DNA of 64,000 nucleotides from positions 10,145-74,144 of the forward strand of contig NZ_CAJLKP010000018.1 of assembly GCF_905207245.1 (NCBI RefSeq), in the 5' to 3' direction. This stretch comes from an uncultured Bacteroides sp. Lineage in GTDB: Bacteria > Bacteroidota > Bacteroidia > Bacteroidales > Bacteroidaceae. Within the stretch, counting starts at the first letter, position 1. The number at the start of each line of letters is the position of its first letter. Shown in pieces: positions 15,066 to 24,523 of the stretch. The translations under genes were made by a program, and so were the position numbers. The notes under the pieces are model-generated. The model was not told where the DNA came from. It did not search any database and saw only the letters and a list, made by a program, of their open reading frames with translations.

Positions 15066-17201
15066 CTAATCACTAATTTTCAGTTCCTGCACCAAATGGC
15101 TTGCCTTACCATACTTCTCTATAATAAACAGGATATACCTTACATCCACCCCGATGCAGCGCTGCATCTTCGGCTCATACAGAATATCACTACTCATCGC
15201 TTCCCAATTTCCGTCGAACGCCAAGCCCAGCAACTCACCTTTTGCATTAAACATGGCACTGCCTGAATTCCCGCCCGTAATATCATTATTCGAGATGAAG
15301 CACACTTTCATTTCCCCCTTTTCATCGGCATATCTTCCAAAATCTCCCGAAGAAAGCAACGACAGGATTTCCGGCTGAACAGCAAAATCCACATCCCCCA
15401 CATTTGCTTTTACCTTCTCTAAAACTCCTTTTGAAGTGGTATAATAAGCATATTCCACGCCATCAAAAGGTGTATATCCCGCCACAGTGCCAAAGCTCAA
15501 CCGCATGGTAGAATTAGCATCCGGATAGAAATTGCGCGAAGCATACATCCGCCGGATAGCCCCATTCAACAAGCGTTCTCCTCGGATAATCTCCGAAGTG
15601 GGTGCCTGCATCTGCATATTCATATCAAACAGCATTGTCAGCATATCTATACCCAGGGAAATGGCCGGATCATCAAATATCTGGTAAGTAGTGTCCCGTT
15701 CAAGGAAACGCTTCAAGCCACGGGGAGTAGTCAGTTCGGAGTGGGCATAAAGGCTGTCCACATAAGCTTTTTCATCTCCATTGTATTCCTGCGCAATGGT
15801 ATGATAGATTGCAGGCAGAAAAGTAGTATCTACTTTAGAACGATATTCCTTTAATGCAGCCGTAAACACTTCTTTATCAATCTCCAAATCCAGATTGGAG
15901 TATTGCTCTACAATATCCTTTAAACCCGCCACAACAGTCTTCTCTTCTCCCTCAAAGTCGAAATTCAGTATTTTCAGAGCAAGTTGCACCAGCTCCGGGG
16001 CATACAGGAATGATTCTATAAAATAAGCTTGTGCACGGTTCACCTCACGGCGGTTCTTGTAATTCAGTTCCAGGTCTGTGAACAGTTGCAACAGCTTCTC
16101 TCTCTCTTCCGGATTCTGCTGTATCCATCGGCGAAGTTCCTGTTCCATAGCCCGTTTCTTCTCCAATATCCCCAGTTTACGGATAGCTCGGTTTGTGCCG
16201 ATACTGTTCTTCCAGTAGTTGGAACTTTCATCATACTTGGAGGCATACTTGATGCGTACACTGTCATTGCGGTCCATCTCACGCTTCCAGATGGCCTGCT
16301 TCACACCACGGACATCTATCTGCGCCTGATTGGAATTGTTCATCATTTCTTCTATACCGAACGAAGAGAGATAGCGTTCCGTACTGCCGGGATAACCCAG
16401 CGTCATACAGAAAGAACCTTCCCGATAGCCGTCCAGCGAAATCGGAGCTACATATTCAGGATGATAAGGAACATTCTCGGGAGAATATTCGGCAGGATGG
16501 TTATTGCGGTCTGCATAGATACGGAACACACAGAAATCTCCCGTATGCCGCGGCCACACCCAATTGTCCGTATCCCAACCAAACTTACCGATAGAAGAAG
16601 GCGGTGCAAACACCAACCGGACATCATTAAAGTCGCGGTAAACAGAAAGCCAGAACTCATTGCCACCATAGTAAGCATCCACAATACCGATTAAAGTAGA
16701 ATCCTTGTGGGAAACCTCACCACCTATCACCAGCATCATGGAATCTACCGCACTGGAACGTTCCATCTCATTCATCGAAGGTTTGACAGCTCTCAGCACA
16801 CGTTTCGTCACATCTTCTGTGCGTAACAGAAAACGGACATAAAGTTCCGGATTAGGGAGTTCTTCTTCACGGCTACGTGCCACAAAACCATTCTTGAGGT
16901 AATCATGTTCCACCGATGAATGTTGCTGCACACTGCTAAAACCACAATGATGATTGGTAAACACCAACCCGTCTTCCGACACTACCACTCCTGAACAAAA
17001 CCCTCCGAAACTGACTACCGCATCTTTCAACGACGGCTTCTTCGGATTATATAGTTTATCGGCAGACATTTGCAGGCCGAGTTCTTTCATGGTCTTACGG
17101 GTCTGTTTATTCAGGTTTCCCAGCATCCACATACCTTCGTCCGCCTGTCCTGCCAAGGTGAAGAAGCAGCAAACGGTTATCAGGATATACTTTAACTTCA
17201 T
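15066..17201 (-). CDS. S46 family dipeptidyl-peptidase, DPP7-like
   Basis: 711 residues with a Sec signal (KLKYILITVCCFFTLAGQA). Chymotrypsin-like halves with the catalytic His region FTNHHCGFSS (about 83-90), Asp in the segment following, and the nucleophile Ser in TGGNSGSAMFNAKGEL near residue 640. Downstream FDGN carries Gly at the position that, in this family, separates DPP7 (Gly, hydrophobic P1) from DPP11 (Arg, acidic P1). Family knowledge: periplasmic removal of N-terminal dipeptides, feeding peptide uptake in Bacteroidota. It is alone in its transcription unit. Confidence 0.92.
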   Translation of the reverse strand: MKLKYILITVCCFFTLAGQADEGMWMLGNLNKQTRKTMKELGLQMSADKLYNPKKPSLKDAVVSFGGFCSGVVVSEDGLVFTNHHCGFSSVQQHSSVEHDYLKNGFVARSREEELPNPELYVRFLLRTEDVTKRVLRAVKPSMNEMERSSAVDSMMLVIGGEVSHKDSTLIGIVDAYYGGNEFWLSVYRDFNDVRLVFAPPSSIGKFGWDTDNWVWPRHTGDFCVFRIYADRNNHPAEYSPENVPYHPEYVAPISLDGYREGSFCMTLGYPGSTERYLSSFGIEEMMNNSNQAQIDVRGVKQAIWKREMDRNDSVRIKYASKYDESSNYWKNSIGTNRAIRKLGILEKKRAMEQELRRWIQQNPEEREKLLQLFTDLELNYKNRREVNRAQAYFIESFLYAPELVQLALKILNFDFEGEEKTVVAGLKDIVEQYSNLDLEIDKEVFTAALKEYRSKVDTTFLPAIYHTIAQEYNGDEKAYVDSLYAHSELTTPRGLKRFLERDTTYQIFDDPAISLGIDMLTMLFDMNMQMQAPTSEIIRGERLLNGAIRRMYASRNFYPDANSTMRLSFGTVAGYTPFDGVEYAYYTTSKGVLEKVKANVGDVDFAVQPEILSLLSSGDFGRYADEKGEMKVCFISNNDITGGNSGSAMFNAKGELLGLAFDGNWEAMSSDILYEPKMQRCIGVDVRYILFIIEKYGKASHLVQELKISD

Positions 17202-17301
17202 TCTATATTTAGTATTTAAGTGATTTAAATGATAATTTAATGAAGAACTATCAGTTAGTATTACAATTCCCTAACCCTCCCGGGCTGAACCTGGATTCAT
17301 A

Positions 17302-18672
17302 TTATTCTGCAATCAGTCTTAGCTGTTTCGCCCCTGTCCTCGCCTTTAGCCATTCAGCAATCTTCTCCTTTTCCTGTGCATTGGGATGTTTACCGAATTT
17401 CAGTACGGCAAGCGTAATGGTATCCGTCCGTATCGAATCGACCGTCAACTCTATCGCATGAGAAATAGAAACCGTTTTTACCGATGGATACAGCACTTTC
17501 AGTTCCGGGATGATTGTCTTTCCCAATTCATCAAAAGATTTATATTTCGCAAGGTTCTGTTCCAGCGAAGAAATCTTCTTCGCCTGTTCCACCAGCCGCT
17601 CTTCACTGTTCTTATAGAAATCTTCCATCACCATAGCCCGGATAGAAGAAATATCCACAGCCTCATTATTCATTCCTTGAAGAACGGTCAGCTTCGTTTC
17701 ACCCAACTTATAATCTTTCATCTTCCCACGGGCAATAGCAATAGACGCCTCGGGAACTTCCTGACCAATCAAAACCACACGTATCTCATTGTCCTTAGTG
17801 CCATGATAATGGATTTTCTTATCCAGCACCTGCGTATTCTCAAAAGAGAGTTGTTCAGCAACAAACCGGTTGGCAGAACTCTCATAGAAAGTGCTCTGGA
17901 TGATGCCCACTGTGAGATAAACAGCCGGGCACATCGTCAGTACGGCAATGAGTATGATGTATTGGCGCACTTTCTTTTCCCGTTTCTTATCTACAAACTC
18001 CTTTCGTTGGAAATGCATCACACGCACACCGACAAAGGTGGCAAGGCTGATGAACACCGAGTTAATGAAATAAAGATAGAAAGCACCAAGGAAATAAACA
18101 AGATTTCCCGTTGCCAGTCCGTAACCTGCCGTACAGAGTGGCGGCATCAATGCCGTGGCAATGGCAACGCCGGGAATCACATTTCCTTTTTCTTTGGTAG
18201 AAAGGGCCACCACACCGGCAAGACCACCCATTAGTGCGATGAATACGTCATAAATCGTAGGTGAGGTGCGTGCCAGCAACTCCGATTGTCCCTCGGCAAC
18301 CGGGCTTACCAGGAAGAAAATGGTAGCCGTCGTCACGCTGAACAGTGTCGTTATCAAGAAACTCTTCAATGAACGCTTCATCAATTCAAAGTCATTCAAA
18401 CCAACGGAAAGCCCCACCCCCATGATAGGACCCATCAGCGGGGAAATCAACATAGCACCGATAATTACGGCAGTGGAATTGACATTCAGACCTAATGACG
18501 CCATGAAGATGGCAAATATCAGAATCCACAGATTCGCTCCCTTGAACTCCACTCCTTTACGGATAGAGTCTACGGTTTCCAATTCATTGTCTTTGTCTTT
18601 TCGTAAGTCAAGATATTCGTTTAGGAATTTCTTGATAGCAAATATATTCCGGTTTTGTTCAGGTGTTTCCAT
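17302..18672 (-). CDS. DUF389 family membrane protein (TIGR00341-like)
   Basis: 456 residues. The N-terminal half has about six membrane segments with the family signature GLNVNSTAVIIGAMLISPLMGPIMGVGLS, followed by GVAIATALMPPLCTAGYGLA. The last third (from about residue 235) is soluble with a coiled-coil-like stretch (NSEERLVEQAKKISSLEQNLAKY). Function is not established for the family. The gene begins 8 bases after the flippase stop, so it ends a leftward gene run with ruvB and the flippase. Confidence 0.85.
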   Translation of the reverse strand: METPEQNRNIFAIKKFLNEYLDLRKDKDNELETVDSIRKGVEFKGANLWILIFAIFMASLGLNVNSTAVIIGAMLISPLMGPIMGVGLSVGLNDFELMKRSLKSFLITTLFSVTTATIFFLVSPVAEGQSELLARTSPTIYDVFIALMGGLAGVVALSTKEKGNVIPGVAIATALMPPLCTAGYGLATGNLVYFLGAFYLYFINSVFISLATFVGVRVMHFQRKEFVDKKREKKVRQYIILIAVLTMCPAVYLTVGIIQSTFYESSANRFVAEQLSFENTQVLDKKIHYHGTKDNEIRVVLIGQEVPEASIAIARGKMKDYKLGETKLTVLQGMNNEAVDISSIRAMVMEDFYKNSEERLVEQAKKISSLEQNLAKYKSFDELGKTIIPELKVLYPSVKTVSISHAIELTVDSIRTDTITLAVLKFGKHPNAQEKEKIAEWLKARTGAKQLRLIAE

Positions 18673-18680
18673 AAGCGCTA

Positions 18681-20126
18681 TTATTTTCGAATGAAACGGT
18701 TTAAGACAGGTATCTGCCCAAGCGGCAAATCACGCTTCACAACATAAGCAATAAACAATAATAATAAGATGGTGCGATACATCATGCGCAGGTAGATGTT
18801 ATCTATCGGCACATACTCGGCTGCCACATAAAGTACGGCTGCCAGGAGGACGTACATCCCGATCGCTTTCAGGTCGTACTGTATCGGATACTTTTTCTGA
18901 CCGACAAAGTAGGAAAGTAACATAGCAACACCGTAGCCGGTGAAACCCGCCCAGGCACAAGCTATATAACCGTACTTCGGTATCAGGAAGATGTTCATAA
19001 GTATCAGGATGGTACAGCCCGTCAATGAGAAGTAAGCTCCCCAACGGGTTTCATCAATCAGTTTATACCAGAAAGAGAGATTAAAGTAAATGCCCATGAA
19101 GATTTCCGCCGCCATCACGATAGGCACTACCCTCAGTCCATCCCAATAATCACGCCCGATGACGTGGCGAAGAATGTCCATATAAAACATCACTGCCAGG
19201 AAGGCCAGCAACGTAAAGATAATGAAGAACTTCATTGCCTGTGCATACATCTCACGGCTGTCTTTATCCTTGCTCTTACCAAATACAAAAGGTTCGTAAG
19301 CAAAGCGGAATGCCTGGGTAAACATAGCCATAATCATGGCTATCTTACTGGCAGCCCCGTAAATGCCAAGTTGCACGGTGGCCTCCGCCTCATCAGGGTA
19401 GACAAAAGGAAAGATAATCTTGTCAGCCACCTGATTCAAGATACCTGCCACACCCAATATCACCAATGGCAAAGAGTAACGAAGCATCCGTTTCAGCAAC
19501 TCTCTATCCAGCACATAAGTAAATCCCCTCAGTTCCGGTATCATGCACAACATGACAACAGAGGTACATATCAGATTGAAGAGAAAGGCATAACCTACAT
19601 CATTTCCTTTCAGAACAACGTAATAGAAAAGATTAAGAGCAATATTGAGGAAGATAAACAACAACTTTAGCGCCGCAAACTTAATGGGACGTTTCTTATA
19701 ACGCAGATAAGCGAACGGAATGCTTTGAATAGCATCCATTGCCACCACAATCATCATCATACCTATATACCAGGGGTGTTCTCCGTATTCCAACCATCCG
19801 GCAATAGGTTCCAAAAATAACAACCCCAAAGCTACAAATACCACAGAGCCGATACTTACGCTCAACAAGGTGGTGGAATATACCCGCATCGGATCATCTT
19901 GCCCTTTATTGGCAAAACGGAAGAATCCCGTTTCCATGCCGCACGTCAGCAATACCAGTATCAATGCCACCCAGGCATATATATTCGTAACCACACCATA
20001 ACCACCCGATGATGCAGGCAAAGCTATCGTATATACAGGTACCAGCAGATAATTGAGGAAACGTCCTACAATACTACTCACCCCATAAATAGCTGTCTCT
20101 TTTGCTAAACTTTTTAATCCCGCCAT
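18681..20126 (-). CDS. Wzx-type polysaccharide flippase / MATE-like exporter
   Basis: 481 residues with about twelve to fourteen hydrophobic segments. The N-terminal region LAKETAIYGVSSIVGRFLNYLLVPVYT is typical of the polysaccharide biosynthesis protein (RfbX/MOP) family. Family knowledge: moves lipid-linked oligosaccharides across the inner membrane. It is not next to glycosyltransferases here, so it is an orphan flippase. Possible roles are O-antigen, glycoprotein glycan or peptidoglycan precursor transport. It lies 70 bases downstream of ruvB. Confidence 0.85.
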   Translation of the reverse strand: MAGLKSLAKETAIYGVSSIVGRFLNYLLVPVYTIALPASSGGYGVVTNIYAWVALILVLLTCGMETGFFRFANKGQDDPMRVYSTTLLSVSIGSVVFVALGLLFLEPIAGWLEYGEHPWYIGMMMIVVAMDAIQSIPFAYLRYKKRPIKFAALKLLFIFLNIALNLFYYVVLKGNDVGYAFLFNLICTSVVMLCMIPELRGFTYVLDRELLKRMLRYSLPLVILGVAGILNQVADKIIFPFVYPDEAEATVQLGIYGAASKIAMIMAMFTQAFRFAYEPFVFGKSKDKDSREMYAQAMKFFIIFTLLAFLAVMFYMDILRHVIGRDYWDGLRVVPIVMAAEIFMGIYFNLSFWYKLIDETRWGAYFSLTGCTILILMNIFLIPKYGYIACAWAGFTGYGVAMLLSYFVGQKKYPIQYDLKAIGMYVLLAAVLYVAAEYVPIDNIYLRMMYRTILLLLFIAYVVKRDLPLGQIPVLNRFIRK

Positions 20127-20196
20127 GTTTTCTTAATTAATAAACAGCCCCATCTTTATTTTCAATCTGAGAAGAAAATAGAGAAAGTATTTGTTC

Positions 20197-21228
20197 TCAG
20201 TCGTTAAATAAGGTACGCTGACTATTGTAAAGACTACGTCCTAAATGTTTATAAGCCAGTTCAGTTACTTCACGTCCGCGGGGGGTACGTTTTAAGAAAC
20301 CCTCTTTAATCAGGAACGGTTCATACACCTCCTCTAAAGTCCCGGCATCTTCACCCAATGCCGTAGCAATGGTAGTAAGCCCTACCGGACCACCTTTGAA
20401 CTTATCAATAATGGTACAAAGTATCTTATTGTCAATTTCATCAAGACCATACTTATCAATATTCAGTGCTTCCAAAGCGAAGTTGGCAATCTCCGTATCA
20501 ATACTCCCCGACCCTTTCACTTGTGCAAAATCCCGCACGCGACGCAGCAATGCATTCGCAATACGCGGCGTTCCACGGCTACGAGAAGCGATCTCAGACG
20601 CTGCTCTTGTAGAGCAAGGTACATTCAATATTCCTGCCGAACGGCGAATAATACCGCTCAACACGTCATCATCGTAATATTCCAAATGCAGATTAATACC
20701 AAAACGGGCACGCAAAGGCGCAGTCAACAAACCGCTACGGGTAGTAGCCCCCACCATCGTAAACGGATTCAGATCAATCTGAATACTCCGTGCAGACGGG
20801 CCTTTATCTATCATAATATCAATGCGGTAATCCTCCATTGCGGAGTACAGATACTCCTCCACCACCGGAGAAAGGCGGTGAATTTCATCGATAAACAGCA
20901 CGTCATTCGGTTCCAGACTGGTAAGCACCCCAGCCAAGTCGCCCGGTTTATCAAGCACCGGACCGGAAGTAACCTTGAAGCCTACCCCCAGTTCATTAGC
21001 AATAATATTTGAAAGTGTCGTCTTTCCCAATCCCGGAGGTCCGTGCAGCAATACATGGTCCAGTGCCTCGCCACGCAGACGGGCCGCCTTGACAAAGATG
21101 CGCAGATTGTCCACCACTTTGTCCTGTCCACTGAAGTCTTCAAAGGACAACGGGCGAAGTGCGTTCTCAAAATCGCGTTCCCTACTGGTCAACTGATTAT
21201 CACGTATGTCAAAATCTTCTTGTTCCAT
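20197..21228 (-). CDS. ruvB: RuvB Holliday junction branch-migration helicase
   Basis: 343 residues. Walker A GPPGLGKTT (63-71), Walker B with DEIH (114-117), sensor region MVGATTRSGLLTAPLRARFG with the arginine finger, and C-terminal winged helix (RTPRGREVTELAYKHL). Role: hexameric motor acting with RuvA and RuvC on Holliday junctions. Only 3 bases separate it from the upstream TOPRIM-like gene, so ruvB appears to be co-transcribed with the ATPase/TOPRIM pair, an unusual partner set. Confidence 0.97.
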   Translation of the reverse strand: MEQEDFDIRDNQLTSRERDFENALRPLSFEDFSGQDKVVDNLRIFVKAARLRGEALDHVLLHGPPGLGKTTLSNIIANELGVGFKVTSGPVLDKPGDLAGVLTSLEPNDVLFIDEIHRLSPVVEEYLYSAMEDYRIDIMIDKGPSARSIQIDLNPFTMVGATTRSGLLTAPLRARFGINLHLEYYDDDVLSGIIRRSAGILNVPCSTRAASEIASRSRGTPRIANALLRRVRDFAQVKGSGSIDTEIANFALEALNIDKYGLDEIDNKILCTIIDKFKGGPVGLTTIATALGEDAGTLEEVYEPFLIKEGFLKRTPRGREVTELAYKHLGRSLYNSQRTLFND

Positions 21229-21231
21229 TTA

Positions 21232-21873
21232 TTAATTATACAATTTGTTCAACCAATCAATAAATACCCTCGCTTGCTCAGCATCCGGGTTCAGCACACG
21301 AGCAGTAATGGCCTGTCCCATAGGTCGCCCCGGTTCATCTTGCCATGCCAAAAATGTATGTACCTTAGCCTTTGACCTGTGTACTCTTTTATATTGTTGA
21401 ATTTCTTTAGCCTCCAATTCAGATAATGTGGATTCAGCCTTTTGCATCAGAACATTTTCTGAAGAAACTAATTGCAAAACAAAATCCTCCAACATTCCCT
21501 CCAAGTTATTATTCGGCATAATCCATATACCAATTATTGCATCACAGCTATTCAAAGGATAAAGCACCAATCCATCAAGTGGCAATTCTAGGTTTTCACA
21601 GTCATACTTACCACTTTTCATCAAAATATCAACCAATTGCATCCAGCGTCCCTTAACATCATTATCCGCATCCACCATAATTCCGATACGCTGATAAACT
21701 GCAGGATTCGTAATAGCGATCTTGAATTGCCTGATAACATTTTTATCACTTCCGCAAGCTTCTATATTAAAGTTCTCCGTCAACTTATGATTCTCACATA
21801 ACGAAGATACGACATGCAGATCATTCACCCCTTCAACAAACAGTCTATAAGGAAAAATCGTCTTATTATTCAT
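21232..21873 (-). CDS. DUF3226 TOPRIM-like protein
   Basis: 213 residues from ATG 21873 (the in-frame TTG at 21879 is less likely). TOPRIM-type acidic motifs are visible: FVEGVNDLHVV near residue 11 (Glu) and MVDADND near residue 70 (Asp-x-Asp). It follows the ATPase gene with a 2-base gap. Family knowledge: DUF3226 is a TOPRIM-like fold related to the nuclease half of OLD proteins and to DUF4435. Paired with an SMC/OLD-like ATPase it suggests a two-part nuclease or defence module. Direct function is unproven. Confidence 0.8.
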   Translation of the reverse strand: MNNKTIFPYRLFVEGVNDLHVVSSLCENHKLTENFNIEACGSDKNVIRQFKIAITNPAVYQRIGIMVDADNDVKGRWMQLVDILMKSGKYDCENLELPLDGLVLYPLNSCDAIIGIWIMPNNNLEGMLEDFVLQLVSSENVLMQKAESTLSELEAKEIQQYKRVHRSKAKVHTFLAWQDEPGRPMGQAITARVLNPDAEQARVFIDWLNKLYN

Positions 21874-21875
21874 GA

Positions 21876-22976
21876 TCAACGTATTTCTACATTACTTTGT
21901 GCTATAAATTTCATGTCTTCTTCATTATCATAACTTACAGCAACAATATTTCCATCTCTGTTATCTAAACGAATAATCTGCCCCAACTTTTTTTCATTAG
22001 CAGCAACAAAACTGTTGATGCAATCACGACTATGCGAAGTAACAAAGACCTGAATATTCAACTTCTCAGAAAGCATAAAAATCACTTCCCACAATTTTGT
22101 CTGTACAGTATAGTGAAGTCCTGTTTCAAACTCATCTAATAAGAAAACACCTCCCTTACAGTTGACCAAACCAAGAATAATGCTCAAAACCCTATTGGTG
22201 CCATCCCCCATCGAACTTAAACGAAAGCGTTGCCCTGTATCCTTTAAAGTTACATAGGGTACCCTTACATTCGAGAACTCATTTTCATTCAAGAAATTGA
22301 GTCTATCTACTCTTGGCTCTATGATACGTAAAGCCTCAACAACGTATTTTTCTTCATCAGACAAAGAAACTCTATCGAAAAGCAGCACATTCCTTCTCAA
22401 CTGAAAATCCTCTACCAAGACATATTCAAATGGCATTTTATCTTTCACACTCCCAAAGGCTCTACGTTGAAAAAAGGGAATTAGAATTTTGGAAGCAGAA
22501 GCAGAAGAAACCTCCAGTCCATCTCCTAAATACAGCAACGACTGAGAATCTGAAACATTATCACAATCATTATACGATACATATTTCCTCGTTTCAAATC
22601 CATCTTCGCTCTTTATCGTCTTTTCGGATACATGCACCAGTCTGATATTCAACAAGTCTTCATTTTCGCCTATTGAAATAACAGTAGAATTTACAAACTC
22701 TTTGCAGTGGTCATTAAACAAAGAGCTATAATGCTCCAATAATATTTTATTGGAATCTATTTCTCCTTTCGCAAAATCTACATTCACCAATTCTCCCCGA
22801 ATATCCAGAATCGTTTTCAGCCATTCATCGCTACCATTCGTTATGTAGATAGAAATGGCCTCCAGCAACGTAGACTTACCTACATTGTTACGCCCCACTA
22901 TCAGATTAACCGGAGCAAGCGAATTGAGCGACAATTCTTTAAGATTCTTATAGTTCTTGATGCACAGTGACTTCAT
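21876..22976 (-). CDS. OLD/AAA_15-like ABC-type ATPase
   Basis: 366 residues from ATG 22976. The N-terminal Walker A is VGRNNVGKST (28-36). The ABC signature-like SSMGDGTNRVLSIILG is followed by Walker B FLLDEFETGLH and the His switch VFVTSHSRDCI. There is a long insertion between A and B, as in OLD, RecF-like and AAA_15 proteins. No TOPRIM domain is fused; it is encoded separately by the next gene. Family knowledge: such ATPases pair with TOPRIM nucleases in OLD, Gabija and PARIS systems. It has lower GC than its neighbours, in keeping with acquisition (impression only). Confidence 0.85.
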   Translation of the reverse strand: MKSLCIKNYKNLKELSLNSLAPVNLIVGRNNVGKSTLLEAISIYITNGSDEWLKTILDIRGELVNVDFAKGEIDSNKILLEHYSSLFNDHCKEFVNSTVISIGENEDLLNIRLVHVSEKTIKSEDGFETRKYVSYNDCDNVSDSQSLLYLGDGLEVSSASASKILIPFFQRRAFGSVKDKMPFEYVLVEDFQLRRNVLLFDRVSLSDEEKYVVEALRIIEPRVDRLNFLNENEFSNVRVPYVTLKDTGQRFRLSSMGDGTNRVLSIILGLVNCKGGVFLLDEFETGLHYTVQTKLWEVIFMLSEKLNIQVFVTSHSRDCINSFVAANEKKLGQIIRLDNRDGNIVAVSYDNEEDMKFIAQSNVEIR

Positions 22977-23102
22977 ACCGCAATTTTTTGTTTTCTGCAA
23001 AATAACTAATTTATTTTGAGATAACCCCTATAAGTTAACTCTTTTCACAAACACCTCTATTCCTATCCATCTTTTTGGCACTATCAAACTTACAGTGAAA
23101 AA

Positions 23103-23137
23103 AAATAGAACTGTATGAAAGCCACACAGTTCTATTT
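23103..23137 (-). terminator. Strong intrinsic terminator of the CXXX peptide operon
   Basis: AAATAGAACTGT (23103-23114) pairs perfectly over 12 bases with ACAGTTCTATTT (23126-23137). On the minus strand it is followed by a run of eight T's (including the last paired bases). It lies 28 bases after the stop of the beta-propeller lipoprotein gene. Confidence 0.85.
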
Positions 23138-23164
23138 ACATATAGTTTTTTAAGAAATCACCGC

Positions 23165-24202
23165 CTAGCGTAAATCAAACCTCATTCTCCATATATTAAA
23201 ATAATCTTCTTTATTTGCACGACTGGAAATGAAATAGATATTCTTTCCATCAGCCGACCATATGGGACAGCAGTCACTAGCAGGATGATAAGTCAACTGT
23301 ATAAAGCCTGTTCCATCAATTTTCACAGCAAAAATATCCAGATTATTCTTTTTAGTGATGGATGACTTACTGTTTCCCTGACATAAGATCCACTGCCCGT
23401 CGGGAGATACCGTCGGATTAGTAAATCCTCTGTTCTTATCTGAAAGAATCAGTGTTTCTTTACCATCCACATAATTCACCAACCAAAGTTCACTAATCCC
23501 CGATGTAGAGTTACGGACACAGATAAAAGAATCGTTACTGTTCCCCACAATACATGGATTATAGCCACGGGCACAAGACGTCAACGCCCCATTTTCTAAA
23601 TCCAAAGACCAGATAAAAGGTCCCGATTTGTCAACACGTGTAAAGAACAATAGTTTTCCATCCATTGTAATGACGGGATTCTTGTCAATGCTATTATTAG
23701 TAAGTTGCCGCATAATGCTGCCCGCATGGGCATTAGTAGTGCCTATTTGCATACGTTGAATATCCGATTTGTCAGAAAAATACAAATTCCCGTCATTTCC
23801 CCATGAGAAATCATTAACATCCCTAAACGTACGTTGCGTAGAAGCACCTTGCGCACCCGCTTTGCGAATCATAATATTCCATTGCTTATTGATACTGCTT
23901 ACATATCCCAATTCCAGACCATCCGATGAGATAGAGAGTAGCCTCTCCGTACCCCAATATACATTACTATTTTTACACCCTCCTATAGTAGTAGAGGCAA
24001 AGTTTCCTTTCGCCAAAAACCCCAACCCTCCGGCAGAATTATTTCCTATTACAGAATTTGATGCCTCATCCGTAATCTTCATAACATTCAAGCCGCTTTC
24101 TTCCGGTGCATACAAATCAAGAAACTTACCAGAACCACATGCGGAGAGAGATAATATGCATACCACCATTATCCCACTTTTTAAACAAATATTCTTTCTC
24201 AT
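23165..24202 (-). CDS. TolB/PD40-like beta-propeller lipoprotein of the CXXX operon
   Basis: 345 residues from ATG 24202, which gives a proper lipoprotein signal ending LSLSAC (Cys22). A start at 24229, overlapping the previous stop as TAATG, would add nine residues. The body has repeated WD40-like PD40 strands (DFSWGNDGNLYFSD, VITMDGKLLFFTR, TVSPDGQWILCQG, IWSADGKNIYFIS), so a six- or seven-bladed propeller. Family knowledge: such propellers mediate binding and have no catalytic motif. As the last gene of the RiPP operon it may tether or recognise the modified peptide at the cell surface (inference). Confidence 0.82.
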   Translation of the reverse strand: MRKNICLKSGIMVVCILSLSACGSGKFLDLYAPEESGLNVMKITDEASNSVIGNNSAGGLGFLAKGNFASTTIGGCKNSNVYWGTERLLSISSDGLELGYVSSINKQWNIMIRKAGAQGASTQRTFRDVNDFSWGNDGNLYFSDKSDIQRMQIGTTNAHAGSIMRQLTNNSIDKNPVITMDGKLLFFTRVDKSGPFIWSLDLENGALTSCARGYNPCIVGNSNDSFICVRNSTSGISELWLVNYVDGKETLILSDKNRGFTNPTVSPDGQWILCQGNSKSSITKKNNLDIFAVKIDGTGFIQLTYHPASDCCPIWSADGKNIYFISSRANKEDYFNIWRMRFDLR

Positions 24203-24228
24203 AATATTACAATATAAATAATAAAACA

Positions 24229-24510
24229 TTATTCTTCATAAACCAGATAAATCTCATTCGTACTAAAATTAATCTCCCAATTACCTTTCTCGCGCTGTTC
24301 CCATTGATATTGATCTGACATACGATCCCACCAGTCCTGAAATTTTCTTCCTGTCTCTCCAAGGTCTTTCACCAGTTTTTCATACAACATCTCATTACTC
24401 CCTGTTATGATTTTGGCCAACTCATTCAGCCCATTCCGACGTTCAAAAAGAACCTGAATCTCAAGTTTCTCTTGTTCTGTAACTGCTCCTACCAATTTCT
24501 TCATAATCAT
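24229..24510 (-). CDS. Small CXXX-repeat peptide modification system protein
   Basis: 93 residues, no signal, no Cys, charged and predicted helical (TEQEKLEIQVLFERRNGLNELAKII) with a C-terminal W/Y-rich tail (NWEINFSTNEIYLVYEE). It lies 13 bases after the second maturase and overlaps the next gene region. It resembles the small accessory proteins annotated as 'CXXX repeat peptide modification system protein' that accompany these radical SAM genes in Bacteroides. A chaperone or precursor-recognition role is possible but not shown by sequence. Confidence 0.75.
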   Translation of the reverse strand: MIMKKLVGAVTEQEKLEIQVLFERRNGLNELAKIITGSNEMLYEKLVKDLGETGRKFQDWWDRMSDQYQWEQREKGNWEINFSTNEIYLVYEE

Positions 24511-24523
24511 ATCTCATTACATT

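Noticed and set aside
16029..16694. 221-codon plus-strand frame inside the S46 peptidase gene
   Set aside because: Antisense to a well-supported catalytic gene; no recognisable domain.
17386..18234. 282-codon plus-strand frame inside the DUF389 gene
   Set aside because: Antisense shadow; Arg/His-rich composition and no promoter.
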